Notes: generated by a model not told the origin, from the letters alone. 64,000 bases of DNA from Corticium candelabrum (GCF_963422355.1 NC_085098.1:2606132-2670131); one strand, 5' to 3'; counted from the stretch's first letter, positions 1-14,686 are shown. Numbers and translations: made by a program.

Positions 1-1175
1 AGGTAAATTAAACAGAGATTTATACAGTTTCTTGAATGAGTCTTAGAGAGGGTGATGACTGAAGGAAGGTTGTTCCATTGTGGAGAAGCTCCATAGAGCA
101 CTCTTTCAAAAGTTAGTTTTAGGGGTAGGTTTAAGAGAAGACCTTTTACTGCAGCTCCTGGTACAGTAAGAAGACCAAGAGGAGTACAATGTAAACACTT
201 CTTGAATTAAGAAACAGAGGACATACACAATTTATGCTAGGAAGTGACATAAGCACTTGATGATAATTCCATTATGACCTTGAAGACTTAACAGATGCAA
301 CAACTTTAGCAGAAGTGTTGTCTTCATGTTATGTTATGTTCAAATTTCTTACTGTGGTTAAGGATAGAACATTCTAGAACTTAGCTTAATTGTTCGACAC
401 TATAGCTAGGATATAAGTCAGAGTCTGAGTGCCACAAATCCATTCTTGGGTTACTTGTATGTGACGATTGATCTTCGAAAAGTATTGAGGGCTGTCAAGC
501 AGAGAAGAAGATTGAGTAAAATACTCGAGATTTCTGAATTGAAGTTTAATTTGAATATGTCAAAATGTAGACTCAAGTTACTTCACTACGATGGAATTGT
601 CAAAGTAGTTTATGCTATCATGTTGTCTTGTCATATAAGGTTCATGATTGGCTTGGTGGTTTTGGACTGCATGCACATTTACGTGATTCAGTTATCCCAG
701 CTATCTTGCAATTATAATTATTGCAGGCCTGAACTATCTTCCCATGCTAAGCGTTGATGTTGTCTAGAGCACATGCAAATAACTACGGTGGTAATGATCA
801 TACACTTTCACAAGTGTACATGAAAAGATGGCGGCTGGGAAGGTGGGCCTTGACCCATTGGGCCGCTCCAGAAGTTCAGTCTCACTGTGGCAATGAGATT
901 GATAGAGCGTAAGAAAAGTTTAGAGGTAAAAATGACACAATAGGGAAGTTTGATACGTATAGTATATCTTAATTAACACTTAGCTTGTTTTATCAGCTTG
1001 GTTTTGTATTTGATTTTAAATAAAGGCAATAGTTTGGAAAGCAAAGTAGTATGACAACGTGATTGGGCAGAGAATGTATGTATGTATGTATGGATGGATA
1101 TTTGTTGTCGTACCAATACAGGTACAGTATTCTGTAATCGTTATTAAATGTAATCTGCATAGTCTTGTGCGTCAG
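1..1175. other. No confident gene; upstream of the dioxygenase
   Basis: I see no recognisable protein or RNA here. A 22-codon frame at 829-897 starts with an ATG in a good context, but it has no clear splice donor. The missing first exon of the downstream dioxygenase may lie here or left of the window. A short GTAT-type repeat occurs near 1075-1095. Confidence 0.4.
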
Positions 1176-1310
1176 TAGCCTTGGTTCCAGACGCTTTCCT
1201 GTACGTACTACTGCACGTGACAGGTATATGGGGTTGCTCCTCCTACTTTTGACCCCATAGACCTGTCACATGCAGTAGTACATACAGGAAAGCGTCTGGA
1301 ACCGAGGCTA
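1176..1310. mobile_element. Small palindromic MITE (135 bp)
   Basis: The two halves are near-perfect inverted repeats: the left begins tagccttggttcc and the right ends ggaaccgaggcta, with about 57 bp of pairing on each side and a very short loop. This is the form of a non-autonomous fold-back or Tc1/mariner-type MITE. The flanking dinucleotide TA could be the target duplication, but it cannot be separated from the terminal repeat. Confidence 0.7.
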
Positions 1311-1702
1311 GTGCATCAGTGAACACAGACTGTAGGTGGAGTTACATCTCAACAGTAGTGGTATGTTGTTAGGTAGCAGTTGGTATTGCTTTTTGAGTTA
1401 TGGTGATAGTCATATGATTATGAAAATCATTGCATAAATTGAAATGTATAACTATACATGCATGGTTTGCCTAGCATCTCATCGAGTTGCTTTGCAAATA
1501 TTGTGACTGCATCTGTTTATCGAGAAGTGCCAGTTGTGATATATAGGATAGTTTCAGTCAGCAACCTATATGATGAGAATTGATTCATTGTCATAATCAA
1601 ATTAATGCTCAAGTCTCTAGATTGTTTTTGTGTTTAAAGTGACTGAAATTGACTTGCGTTGCTCCATTTCCTTACTTTCTACTGATTTCCTCTTGCTGTT
1701 AG

Positions 1703-3202
1703 GTTATGCAATTGTCAAACTGTCACCAGAAGTAATAAAGGCCTGTCAGGATATGCACATTGCTATGGCAACATTTATGAAGCAGTCAGCAGATGAAAAA
1801 GCTAAATTTGCGACAAAGACTGACGACTTGCTGTACTCGCCGAATCAGTATCATGGTTACAGTAAAATGAAAGGATTGAAAGAACAATTTATGGTTGTGA
1901 CATTCCACGTAACTGTTAGGCTGCAACTTGGTCAATTCTTTCATTACAGGTTCGAGCATGTGGGCATGGTATGCCACTACTATTTCCGGGATCGTATCCT
2001 ACGGGAGTCGAAACCGATTCTGTTAGGAGTCCTCACTTTGGTTGTGCCAGTCTGAAGTTATACTCCCTTCTTGATTTATTGTGTCGCTCTGTACTGGAAC
2101 AAGTCTGCGATGCTAATCACATTCCACGAAAGAAGGGAGAGGATATTCTCGATCCTCGTATGTCAGATAAAATAGCTATAAACAATATGGTTTTGTCATG
2201 GTTGTTTCTTTGTTTGTAGTCTCTTCTAATCATGATCGTCTAGAAACAACCGTGGCAGATGACAGTAAATGTTGGACGTCGTATGTGTTGCCTGGTTATA
2301 TCTCTAGCTCTCTACTCGACATGTTTCACTATTACAATAAGTTTGATCGTGAAGATGGCAGTAATGAGAAGTACAAAAACAATCACTTATCGCATACAGA
2401 CAGTGGCATCTTGACTTTGGTGCCGTGTGCTGCTATACCAGGATTAGAAGTATGTCATGAACATGTCACACTTAAAACTAAATTTTATGAAACTTTTGGC
2501 TTTTGTGGTACATTTGCAGGTTTTAGATCAGGTTGGTGAATTTTTTGGAAAGATGGTGGTGATAGGGAAATGAGTCTATACGTTTTGTTGCCATACAGTC
2601 AATTAGTGAGTGGATCTCTTTGGAAAAGATCATTCATGATGCTACGTCAACTGAAGGAGCTGGTCAGTTACTAACTGTATATAATTATAATATACATAAT
2701 ACATATACTGTAGATCTCCACTAAGCAATGTGTAAATTGGTGTTATATGAGAGCAAATTCAACTAGTATGCATGCCTAATGGTAAGGCGATGTTGTTTAG
2801 CTTGTGGTATTGTAACACAGGCATCATTAAGTTACAAAATGGTGCATTTACATAGGATTTACAAATGCATAGCTTAGCTAGTCTTGCGTAACCAGACCCT
2901 TTTGGTCTACATCCTTCTGGCTACTTAGCAGGGTGTACAGGAAGATAATGAGGTGAAGAAAAATCTTTAAAAACTGAGTTGATTTGTCTTGTTCAGTAGT
3001 TTTATGGTGTATATCTAGAACACTGAAAGTTAGGATATTGTATGAAGATGAATGATTGTTAGAGATTACATATCCAGAGTGCTTCGGGTGATAACCTTGC
3101 TCGTTGTGCTGCTAAAGCCACATAGCACCTTAATCATATAATAAGTAATTTATACCCTGGTCATGTGACATGTTAGAATTTAAAGGAGCACCTATTTAGA
3201 TG

Positions 3203-3276
<74 letters not shown>

Positions 3277-4291
3277 CATATTGCACACAAGTGTGCAATA
3301 AGTTACTTCCAGTTAATATCGCAGTCTCACTTATGGACACACGTCACGTGACCATGGTATAAATATACTTATTCGATGAGGGCTATAATCTTGGCCGCTT
3401 CTCGTACTAAATATGGCATGCTAATCATACGATAACTTATACATGTACATCATCTGCATACATCATATACACCATCTAAATAGGCACTCATGATTGGTAC
3501 CCTGCACATCACGTGACCATGCTATTATTATCATAGCATGCACTTTACATAATCATTGTCTCTTATTATATCTTAATTAAAAAACTATAATATTGTGTTG
3601 TGTGGCCAGGCAGCATATAGTGTCATTCATAGGCTAATGTTTTATGTAATGACAACATCTACATGTCTATAGTCCAGCTATGCACTGCGTTGAAGCTCGA
3701 GGAGTTACTAGTGTAGTTGCCTTTCGAACAAATTTAGACTGTGTGCGCTGGAAACTAGACATAACATACACACTAATCTATACATGTACTAAAGCTCAGA
3801 CCAGGTTTGCGATTGTGCTTCAGTTGATGTCTTACATGTTGTCATGTAGCTAACGGATCTTGTTTTCCTATCTAGAAATGTTTTCAAGAGAAGGGTTTGC
3901 TACTGTGTTCTGGGGTGACAGTTGTGTGTATCTGACTGGTGAAAATGCCCAGCCTTGTCTTCATCGTGTGGTAAGTACCAATCTGTCTGTGCAATTTTGT
4001 TCTCTTATAAAGTTAGGCATGTACGTGCTATATATAGAAAGTTGATATGTCTATGACTATATTTGCAGGCAAGGAGTGATCTGGAACGCTACTCTTATGT
4101 ATTCAAGATGAGGACTCAACCTGAGGGTGAGTTATAATTAATTAATGGCTATATGTTATTGTCATCTTGTTTATTATCGTTTCTTGTTTAATTTCCCTAT
4201 ACATTTAGCTACTGCACCTCGCTATCAAGAAGATTTTGATTTGGCAGTGTTGCAAAGGAAAGCTGTTAGTGACTACTCAAGCAATTCATGA
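1703..4291 (+). CDS. 2-oxoglutarate-Fe(II) dioxygenase, isopenicillin-N-synthase-like (5' incomplete)
   Basis: Predicted non-haem iron oxygenase that couples 2-oxoglutarate decarboxylation to oxidation of an unknown small substrate; probably cytosolic. Exons by splice signal and phase: 1703-1893, 1950-2157, 2220-2449, a 12-nt microexon 2520-2531, 2599-2662, 3876-3970, 4069-4126 and 4209-4291 (TGA stop). All junction phases agree. The HxD iron motif is visible as SHTDSGILTLVP in the third exon, and the distal histidine as PCLHRV in the 3876-3970 exon, after a FWGDS strand typical of the family. The expected amino-terminal segment before GYAIVKL is absent, so at least one upstream exon is missing. 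The 1.2-kb intron before 3876 holds a MITE with an AT tract. The family is abundant in plants, fungi and bacteria and sporadic in animals. The substrate cannot be predicted. Confidence 0.8.
2877..2935. repeat. Partial copy of the GTAGCCAGAC inverted-repeat family
   Basis: The text tagtcttgcgtaaccagac matches the ends of elements at 34346-34419 and 35337-36361. Only one end is clear here, with a weak partner (ctggctac) near 2920. It is probably a decayed or partial MITE inside the dioxygenase intron. Confidence 0.45.
3186..3489. mobile_element. MITE with an internal AT microsatellite
   Basis: Inverted ends: the left reads cctatttagatggtgtata and the right reads tacaccatctaaatagg. Between them is a pure (AT)n tract at about 3206-3276. 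The element lies in the long intron of the dioxygenase gene. Confidence 0.65.
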
Positions 4292-4505
4292 ATTTTCTCA
4301 AAGCACGTGACTAATTAATTAATGTGCACGCGCGCACGTGTACATTAGATCAGTCAATTCAAATGTCAGCACAAATAAAACTAGCAAACTAAAATTTTAT
4401 AGTTAAACGTATGTTTTCACATCAATTACTATATAGCAGGTACTTCGGTAAGTCTACTACTGTACATGTAAACATTTTAATATTGAGGGGAGGAGTCAGA
4501 ATGAC

Positions 4506-6323
4506 ATGAGTTACCCGGATATGACGTACGTGTGTACAAATATGCCTATCTCGTTGGCGCGGACGCGAACTAAACTGATAGTTTTATCATCTGTGCGGGC
4601 ATTTCGTTTGCGGTCGTTGGAGGGACGGTTGAAACGTAACGTGATAATGCAAGCAGCTTGTTTCAGTTCGAAAAGCAAACTCGTTGTCGTTGAGGGCAAC
4701 ATTGGTGCTGGCAAGACAACGTTAACTCTTGAGCTGGCAGAGAGAATGAGCGCCAAAGCCCTGCTGGAGCCCATATCTCAGAATCCATTTCTAGAAAAGT
4801 TCTACTCTGATCCCAAGAAATATGCTTTTCAACTGCAGCTTTGGATTTTCAGACGACGTCTAGAATTGTACAGCGAGGCATTAAATCACATGTTACAACA
4901 AAGTGAGACCATGCACGTTTATGTTAGTTGTCGATCTAAATTGTTGATCAATTGTATGTGTCTTGCCTAAACATTCAGATGAGACTGTGATTCTAGACAG
5001 ATCTGTGTTTGGAGATTGTGTGTTTGCAGAAGTTGGTCACAATGATGGAAATATTAGTAACGAAGGTTGTGCATCTGTCTTAACCAATACAATTTGTGGA
5101 GTCACGAAGGCCGACTGCATTTAATCTTGTCGTAGAGTATGCAATCTACCAACAGCTGTGTAAGAGGATGTCAAAGATTTTTCCAGTGCCTGATGTTCTT
5201 ATCTTTCTTGATATGTCACCAACCTGCTGTCACAGACGAATCATAAGTCGTGGAAGAGTAAGAAATATAATCATTAGTTTTTCTGACTGTAAACATTTGT
5301 ATACAGGTTGTATGCCTCATAATACGGATTTATACTGTAAAGACATCTAAACATGTATTGTTGAGTCTACACTACTATATACCGCATAACCTGTTACTTC
5401 TGCGGTCTTAGATTACTGCGATTTGAGAATTTAGACAAAAGTTTTAATTATTGCGAATTAAATTTCTTTGTTCCAACCAAGAAGACAGTTACTAGTAGAC
5501 TCGTACCCAGACCTCTCCTCGTGTGCACTCCATGTGTTTAGCACGTGCTTTATGTTTCACTAGCGAGAAGAAGTACATGCATGTACATGTGTGACACTTG
5601 TACCCAGTCTTCTCCTCGCTAGTGAAACAAAAAGCACCTGCTAAAATACGTGGAGTGCATGTAAGGGAGGACTGAGTACGAGTCTAAGTGTCACACATGC
5701 ATGTGCCGCAACAGTGTCTTTCTGGGACTCCAAGGATAGGACTAAATATCTCTGAATTTTATTTGTGTGTTCCATGATTTCTTTACAGAATTCGCAGAAA
5801 CATCATGATTGCAGAAATAACTGGTGTAATTCTGACCTTATACTTTCAAACAACTGGAACTGTATCATTCTTCAACATCATTTGCAGTGTTGTTGAAGAA
5901 AGGATTTATTGATGCAGTTACAGTTGTCTGTTGTTTGAAAGTATAAGGTCAGAATTACACCACACAGCAATTATCTTTTTTTCAGGAATGTGAGCAAGGA
6001 ATACCTGTTGAGTATCTTGAAAAGTTAGATAGATCATACCATGGGTTTCTTCAGAGCATGAGGTCTACGTCTCTTTACACATCTTTTTGCTGAAACAATC
6101 AAAATCATTCAATATTTTAGACTCTGCAGAACACATGTGGCTTCGTTTGACTGGAAAGACTTTGGGTGTGTGTCTGAGGTGATAGTGATTCAATGTAATT
6201 GTATTGTGTGTAATATGAGATGTCGTCTAGGTTGTTAAAACAATTTCCTCTGCAGCTAGGCTTAACACAGGAAAAGAAGCAATGGATGGCTATCAGAAAA
6301 GTCTAGAAATGTGTGTAGTGTAA
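4506..6323 (+). CDS. Deoxynucleoside kinase, probably mitochondrial (TK2/dGUOK/dNK family)
   Basis: Phosphorylates deoxynucleosides to monophosphates in the salvage pathway. Exons: 4506-4902, 4979-5065, 5136-5257, 5986-6062, 6121-6178 and 6231-6323 (TAA). All phases match and give 277 residues from the first ATG, or 265 from the ATG at 4542, close to human dGUOK and TK2. The P-loop is GNIGAGKTT (residues 64-72), the catalytic/specificity DRS motif follows at about 139-141, and an arginine-rich lid segment CHRRIISRGR (193-202) runs into EQGIPVEYL. From Met-13 the amino terminus is rich in Arg, Ser and Leu and nearly free of acidic residues (MPISLARTRTKLIVLSSVR), which looks like a mitochondrial targeting peptide. 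An internal Met at about 4649 could start a cytosolic form. The 728-bp third intron holds three MITEs, one nested. Which base is preferred cannot be told by eye. Confidence 0.88.
5380..5824. mobile_element. MITE with accgcataac ends, interrupted by a second MITE
   Basis: The left end accgcataacctgttacttc is the inverse of the right end region gcagaaataactgg. The body matches a second copy at 42425-42690 (shared stretches such as attactgcgatttgagaat and gttccatgatttctt). Compared with that copy, this one carries an extra block at about 5498-5686, itself a palindromic element. Confidence 0.7.
5498..5686. mobile_element. Nested palindromic MITE
   Basis: Left arm: actcgtacccagac, then cactccatgtgtttagcac, then tttcactagcgag. 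Right arm: the reverse complement of these, ending gactgagtacgagt. It lies inside the element at 5380-5824 and is absent from the related copy at 42425-42690, so it inserted later. Confidence 0.7.
5823..5961. mobile_element. MITE (139 bp) abutting the previous element
   Basis: Inverted ends about 31 bp long: the left begins ggtgtaattctgacc and the right ends ggtcagaattacacc. It ends about 25 bp before the splice acceptor of the fourth kinase exon. Confidence 0.75.
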
Positions 6324-7077
6324 ACATGCAGTAGAATTCTGTAGTTACAATTACTTTAGAGTAACACTAGAGAGTCTTAGTTCAGCCTTTAGGTGTGTTT
6401 ACTTGCTCCATGTAAGTGATGCTCATGTGGAGTAACACTTGCTAGAGGCTGATTTGAGATCGCTTTGGACTATAGATTGTATAATATAAAATGTTGGCTT
6501 GAGGTGCTTTTGCTTTTGCACGTGTTGTATATGGGGTTGTAAGATTTTTGAGACCACATTGCCATTGTGATTTCTGGTTGTGAGAAATGTGGGCGAGCGG
6601 TTTTACAGAAATGTTTGTATTTGTTTGGTCATTTGTGTGATAGTGCTGCATGACTGTTATAGGCTGTCAACACAGAAAACCGATCTGTGGAGCTTTGTCA
6701 GTCAAGGTCTGCAGATAAAGTGAATCAGAGAATTTACTGAGACATCTGGACATGTATGAATGTACGTATGACTTGATCATGATCAGTTGCATTGATAGGT
6801 GTCTTTTGTGGTTATAGAAGAACAATTGTTCAGTGATTTAGAAGAGAAATTATTTCACAAAGGAAAGCTAAAGCAGTCAATTTAGTTGCGCATGCGCATA
6901 TATAATTACAAAAATTTATAAACTTTGATAAATACAATCTAAAAGAGAAGAATTGTTTATAATTAATAGCTGAAGAAGAATTAGGCATTAGTTGGTGTTC
7001 TAGTTTTGGATACATTATATTTAGAAATTAATTATGTTGAGTTTATGCAATTGACGGTGTACATACGGGATAACAAG
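6324..7077. other. Intergenic, kinase to OCIAD1-like gene
   Basis: No gene, RNA or repeat that I can support. The strand is AT-rich, and it must contain the 3' end of the kinase transcript and the promoter of the next gene, but no clear polyadenylation or promoter motif stands out. Confidence 0.4.
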
Positions 7078-10000
7078 ATGAGTGCAAAGCAAGAAACTGA
7101 TAGAGGAGGTTTGAATCAAGTTCCAGGACGTTTGAAGGTTAGTTAGTGTAATTTTAGTGCTTTCCTTCAAACTTTTTATGAATTAGTTTACACCTGAAGA
7201 AGTTGCTGTCCTCCGTCGCTGCCGTTTTGATTCTACAGTCTACAGAGGTCCTCAGCGATATATATGCATACACTGACAAACACGTTGACGTTAGTTCTTA
7301 ACGTTTCAGGGCTTCCAGCGGGGATTGCAAGCGCCTACGTCGTGAGAACTTTGTGTCGTTCTGGTCAGTCACATCTAGAGTTTTAGTTAGTAAATTAATT
7401 AATTAATTAATCGAATGGCGCTAAGTTTAAAAATTGTTTTCTTGTTTATCACGTGTACGTACAGTGTGACGGGATGACTGCATGTACTGTATCAAACTTT
7501 GAACATATTGCAACTTTTCTAATTTTGTCATCGTTGTATATATTCGTCATTGATAAATTTATGGCAATTTGTATATTGGTGTAAATAATTTAAAATGGAT
7601 TTTTATATTTTATATTATTGATAAGGTCTAAGTCAGTGTATTTTGGAGCAAGTTTCTTAATGGGTCAAGAAACAGAGTACTTAATTGTTTTTTACACTTG
7701 ATTAAGTTAATCCAATGTTTGTCTTACCCTACTTTTCTTATATCTTGAGTTGAGATGCTTTAGAATGGTACAGTGGTAGTAATAGGTTTAAAATAGTGAA
7801 CCCCTAGGCCGTGTTTCCACTAGCTGCACTTTAATTAAACTAGTTTAGCTTAAATGCGTTTAAAACTAAACCAGTTCAAGAAAGCGACTGTTTCCACTAG
7901 TATATAGGAACTTGCACATCCGGGATGTGCTAAACAAACTGTCTAGGAACGCCTTAATTTGAAGTATTGGGCTGGTCTGTCGCCAAGTCAGGGCAACTGT
8001 TGGTTGTCACTGATTCAACATCTGCTAGTACGTGTAGGAATTTGCATGACAATGACCAAGGACACCGTCTTCTCTCTCTCCGTAGCTGCTGATTTCTTTC
8101 CCCTAGCTAACGACCCTTACATCTTCTAGGGCAATCCTATCCTGGCAAAATAGTCAATATCATCAAAACGGCATTGTCAGAAGCCATCTAAACTAGCGCG
8201 TGCTACTGTCACGTGACAGTTAAACCTAAACCACTTTGCTAAACCTACTTCTAAGTAGGTTTAAGAAAGCAGTTTAGGTTTAACATATAACTGGTTTAAT
8301 GCAGGTGGAAACAGGTCAATTCTTAAACCAGTTTAGCTTACACCACTTGGTAAACCGGTTTAGGCACTAGTGGAAACGCAACCCTAGTAAACTGTACGAA
8401 TTACTGGGATTTGGAACTCAGAAGGGATACTTATAGGATTCCATAGAGTTAAGAAATTTCCAAACTGTTTTGATGGCATTTAGAAAATAATATGAAAGCT
8501 TAATTCAGTTTGTTGTTCTAGTTGAGGAGAATTCACTGCAAATTGATCAATCCCATTTGCAAGCACATGTGACTCCATACGAGATAGAATCAAGGAAAAA
8601 AGCACTTTTCTGGGCTTATTAGCATTGGCTCATGGTTTGCCAACAATATCAAAGGAGAAAAGCCATTTGTAGAGAGACATTGTGTAGAACATGCATTCCG
8701 GGTGCGGCAGAACCGGGGGCAGGAGGGGCGGCTGCCCTTCCAATATCGGGATTGGGGGCATCGCCTCTGTAATACTGGACGCTATGTAATGGGACTTCGT
8801 TTCAGTGAACAATGATTGAGGAAATACTTTGGAAGTTTTGTTGCTTGCAAGTAGAAATGGTATTGGATGGTATTGCAGTTAACTCGCTTGACACTCCTTG
8901 TCGTGATCATTTGTGTGCATGCTGCTCCAGCTACTTCTGTCACAGATTAATCAATGACAAACCAACCATATTCAGTTAAATCAAAATGGCAGCAGCCTGT
9001 TACAAAAATTTTGTTCCCCCCAATCCAAAGGAGCTTCTGCTGCCCCTGCATTCACTGTGTGTTTTTTTCCACTTATCCCATTTTGAATGTCTTGAAATTT
9101 TTTGGGTTTCAGCAGATGCTCTGAATATGAGTGTTTGGCCTGATGTGTCAGTCTCTCTGTTGTGCCAGTGGCAAACATGAAGAGCGTTTTCAGTTGACAA
9201 CTTGTGATTTATCCAAAAAACATGTCACAAGCTTACTTTGTTTGTATATGCTTTGGGACTGTTTTTTTCAGATGTTTAATACTGAAGCTTTGTATTGATT
9301 TTGCAACAAAATTATTGATAGTCTTTATCAAATTCAATTTTAAATAAAAATAATTTAAAAAATTTAAATTTTGTATTTTTAATGATTAGTCAAACATATA
9401 GTGAGTGTAATTGTTTACTTATTGTTGTAGGTGTTTTTGGTAATCTTGGCAAGAGATTTCCGGCTGTCCTGTGGTCAAGCGCTTTGGGTATTGGTTTCTA
9501 TGCTGGTGTAGCTTCCTACCAGCAAGCTTGTTTCGACCAGATTATGAAGTTAGAAAACTCAACTTTGGCTGAACAACTTCGTGCACGCGAAAGGTAGGTG
9601 TATTGTCATCAATGCTTTCTGTTTACTTTTCACTTTTCTACCTGTTGTTGTAATACTGTATTCGCCAGTAATATTGCTCAAACCGAAATAATGCCCTTGC
9701 CCGTACATACGCTCATGTACAGCAGGTCAGAACTTTCTGCTTGAAAATGCCCATGCCCAAGTATATGCCCATGCCCAAGTATGTGCCCAGAATATGCATG
9801 CGCAGAATACACAAAATGGTGTCCGCAGAACATTTGTCTCCGTATGTGTGCGTTTGATGAGCTGGTGTCAGTGTTGAGTGAAAGTGCTTACCATTAGACT
9901 CATTTCTTTGTTGCAACTGATACTGATGCTGTTGACGGGTTCCGGCCGCCGGCTCTGGTTTGCATGTGTAGTCTTTATTAGTTTCTGCATGTATGCTGAT

Positions 10001-11214
10001 GCTCTACGGATACCAGTACCTTTGATGCAAATGAAAATTGTAGGTATTTGTGGTATTCTGTCTTCAAGTGTTTAGATGGCCAAACGGCAGTATTTTGCGA
10101 CCATGTATACGCCTGAGACCAAAATAATACTCGGGCCCTAGTATACACCCGGAAAAGTGTTTATTTTCTGTATGCCCAGGGCATTATTATGGGCGAATAT
10201 GGTAGTTAGCTGACATAGATAATGACTGTTTGGCTGAGTGATTTGATACGAACCAGTCAATGAGAGGACAATTTAATTCAAAACATTAAATTAATTAATG
10301 TGTGACAACTTAACAAGCGACATTTTGTAATACCATAGGTGTACCTTGCTCACACTCATCGTATTGGAAAAATAGTATTTTTGATATTCCTGCTATTAAA
10401 TAATTGATTGTAAGAATATTTATTATCTTTTGGAAGTGTACCTGTGCTGTTATACACCGTGTGCATGAGTGCTGGATATAACAGTTTTCAATCAAAGCGA
10501 CAAAATGTATATGTGCTGGTGCACTATTGCTCGTCTAACAGCACTACAGGCACATTCTGATAGTATTGGTTCATGTATGGGGGAATAATTTTATTTTTGA
10601 ATGTGTACTGAATTGTATGATCAAATGGTAACATCCTTTTTCGGAATACAAGTTTAACAACTGATTCCTGCAGAAATGGTGGACCTAAAAATATAGACTG
10701 GTTGTTAGAGTCATCACAATTAATTGTATTGGAAATCTTGGCTTTTTGTGTTCAGGATAAAGAGAGGGGATGTTCCATTGGATTCTAGCCCATCTCTTCT
10801 ACAGTCATCAAAGTCAGAAAGACATGTTCATACACCTTCAGAGATGGAAATGTTGACACCACAAGCTGATGCCTATGACCCTCCACCTGATACCTATCAG
10901 AACTACTCAACACAGACTGATTTACTTTCTGAGAAAGAATCGGAAAGCATCAAGGCAAAGCGCTCAACTTCATTTGATGAAATACGAGCCCAGCATAGGC
11001 GACAGCGAGGTGAACAATATAGCAGAATTCCACCACAGGATGTACAATCTCCATCCAGCAGTCATGTACAAAATAATTCTCGTCGTGACCACCAGAATGA
11101 CCGTAAGTGTGCAAGACATATGGACCATAGCTGCTCATAGTACCTGCCGTGACTGTTTGTGTAGGTATTCCAATCACAAGTAATAACAAGTATGGTGATG
11201 TTGGCTGGGAATAG
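7078..11214 (+). CDS. OCIAD1: OCIA-domain protein, OCIAD1-like
   Basis: Exons 7078-7137, 7187-7247, 7310-7363, 9431-9593, 10756-11102 and 11165-11214 (TAG) join in phase to 244 residues, about the length of human OCIAD1. The OCIA domain spans roughly residues 21-113: FTPEEVAVLRRCRFDS, a first hydrophobic helix LPAGIASAYVV, a second AVLWSSALGIGFYAGVASY, then CFDQIMKLENSTLAE. The carboxy terminus carries two further OCIAD1 hallmarks: SFDEIRAQHR and the closing NKYGDVGWE. The middle is a low-complexity Ser/Pro/Gln linker. OCIAD1 proteins sit in endosomal and mitochondrial inner membranes and affect prohibitin/complex III assembly; that role is from the known family. Intron 3 (2 kb) and intron 4 (1.2 kb) contain MITEs. 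The gene points at a minus-strand paralogue 1.4 kb away. Confidence 0.9.
7808..8383. mobile_element. MITE, about 575 bp, with gtttccactag ends
   Basis: The left end gtgtttccactag matches the inverse of the right end ctagtggaaac. Inside, many short variants of aaaccagttt and aaactggttt recur in both directions. The flanking CCCTA on both sides may be the target duplication. Lies in intron 3 of the OCIAD1-like gene. Confidence 0.65.
9648..10208. mobile_element. MITE-like element with attcgcc...gggcgaat ends
   Basis: The left part tactgtattcgccagtaat and aataatgccc are mirrored on the right by gggcattatt and gggcgaatatggtag. Degenerate internal repeats of atgcccatgcccaagtat occur near 9745-9790. 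Located in intron 4 of the OCIAD1-like gene. Confidence 0.55.
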
Positions 11215-12593
11215 AATTTGACTCTAGATGGAAATGTTTGACTGTATATCGTGTTAATTAAACATGGACATCAAATGAGTGTCGTGATAGTTTCAAGAAA
11301 TTGAACACATTATTGCATCTTGACGTACTGTATTATATGTACAGTGTACGTCCACGAATGCGTGTATGTACCCTACCTATGTGCCATTACAGTCTGCCAT
11401 AACACTCTTACTTCATGTGCCTTGCTACATTGTTATACAATGTTGTATCTCCAATTGGGTGTCTAACAGTTTCACCTACCACCATAAATCTGTATGCCAA
11501 ATAATTGCTCTTATGTTGAGTACAATTATTTGGGTCTCAGACTCTGCTGCAGTGTAAGGCACTTTAGTACGAGTTAGGGGTCATTCCTTATTAAACAACA
11601 CCACTTGTACAAGGCTTCCTTTATAGTTCTTTTTGTTTTTGAGCTTTCTTGGAGCATATAAAACAGAGTTTTTGACAAACCAACTGTATAGCCACCTGTA
11701 GCTGCCACCTAAGGAGTAGAAGTCAGCTCTGCTTTTGAGAGATACATTCGCATAACTATTAGGTATGTACCTTATGTAGACTATGTAGTAGATCTGTGTA
11801 CGTACATAGTCATGTATTCTTTGTCAGCTGGATTGTATAAGAAATTGTTGAATATGGCAGTCATCTATGAGATAAAATCTACAAGAACAACATTACATTG
11901 AAATTAAGGCGTTATCCTCATCCTCGGCTTGTGATGTCAAGCTCACTTTGACTCTAATAAGGCCACTGTTGTAAACCTTTACATACATACAACTTACCGG
12001 TAAATAGCAAGCAAGCAAGCAGAGTACTGTACTGAATAGTTGCATGCAAAGACCACGTCAACTTCATTCAGTGTCTAAGAGAGTCTGTTGACTGCAACCA
12101 CTGAAAAAGGTACAGTACTGTACTTTTGAGTTTGAAAGTAGGGTCTTTGTATTCACAATATTTCAGCAACAACTGATTCATGTAGCAACTTAGCCAACCA
12201 GCAATCTCTGTTAGTCTCATGGCAAAGCTCTGACTTGATGGTATTCTGGCCACAATCAGATATAAATTTCAATCATTACTTAAGAATATAATCAATTGTC
12301 AGCAACATGCCTGAGACAAGACTTGTAACAAGTGTCATGTAATATATATAATCTAGTGCCAAAACGATCAATACACTTTCCAAGAATTTGATATTACACA
12401 CTCTGAAGTTGGGAAAATGAAACTACACAAGTTAAGCTGACAGCTGTGTATATCTAAGAAGAAAATTGTTATACAATTGCTCATAATAATGCAATCCTTC
12501 TATAGAATTCAAGCAAATTCATTGTAAAAGCCATTTCTATCTAAGCCTAGTCTTCCGCAGCACACAATTACATCGACTTTCCACAGTTAAGTG
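11215..12593. other. Intergenic between convergent OCIAD genes
   Basis: This 1.4-kb interval holds the two facing 3' ends. No coding exon, RNA or clear transposon is seen. A short direct repeat of gcaa lies near 12008-12020. No obvious polyadenylation signal is placed close to either stop. Confidence 0.4.

Positions 12594-14686
<2,093 letters not shown>

Noticed and set aside
446..757. 103-codon open frame near the window start
   Set aside because: Starts at TTG, has no family features and no splice-supported continuation.
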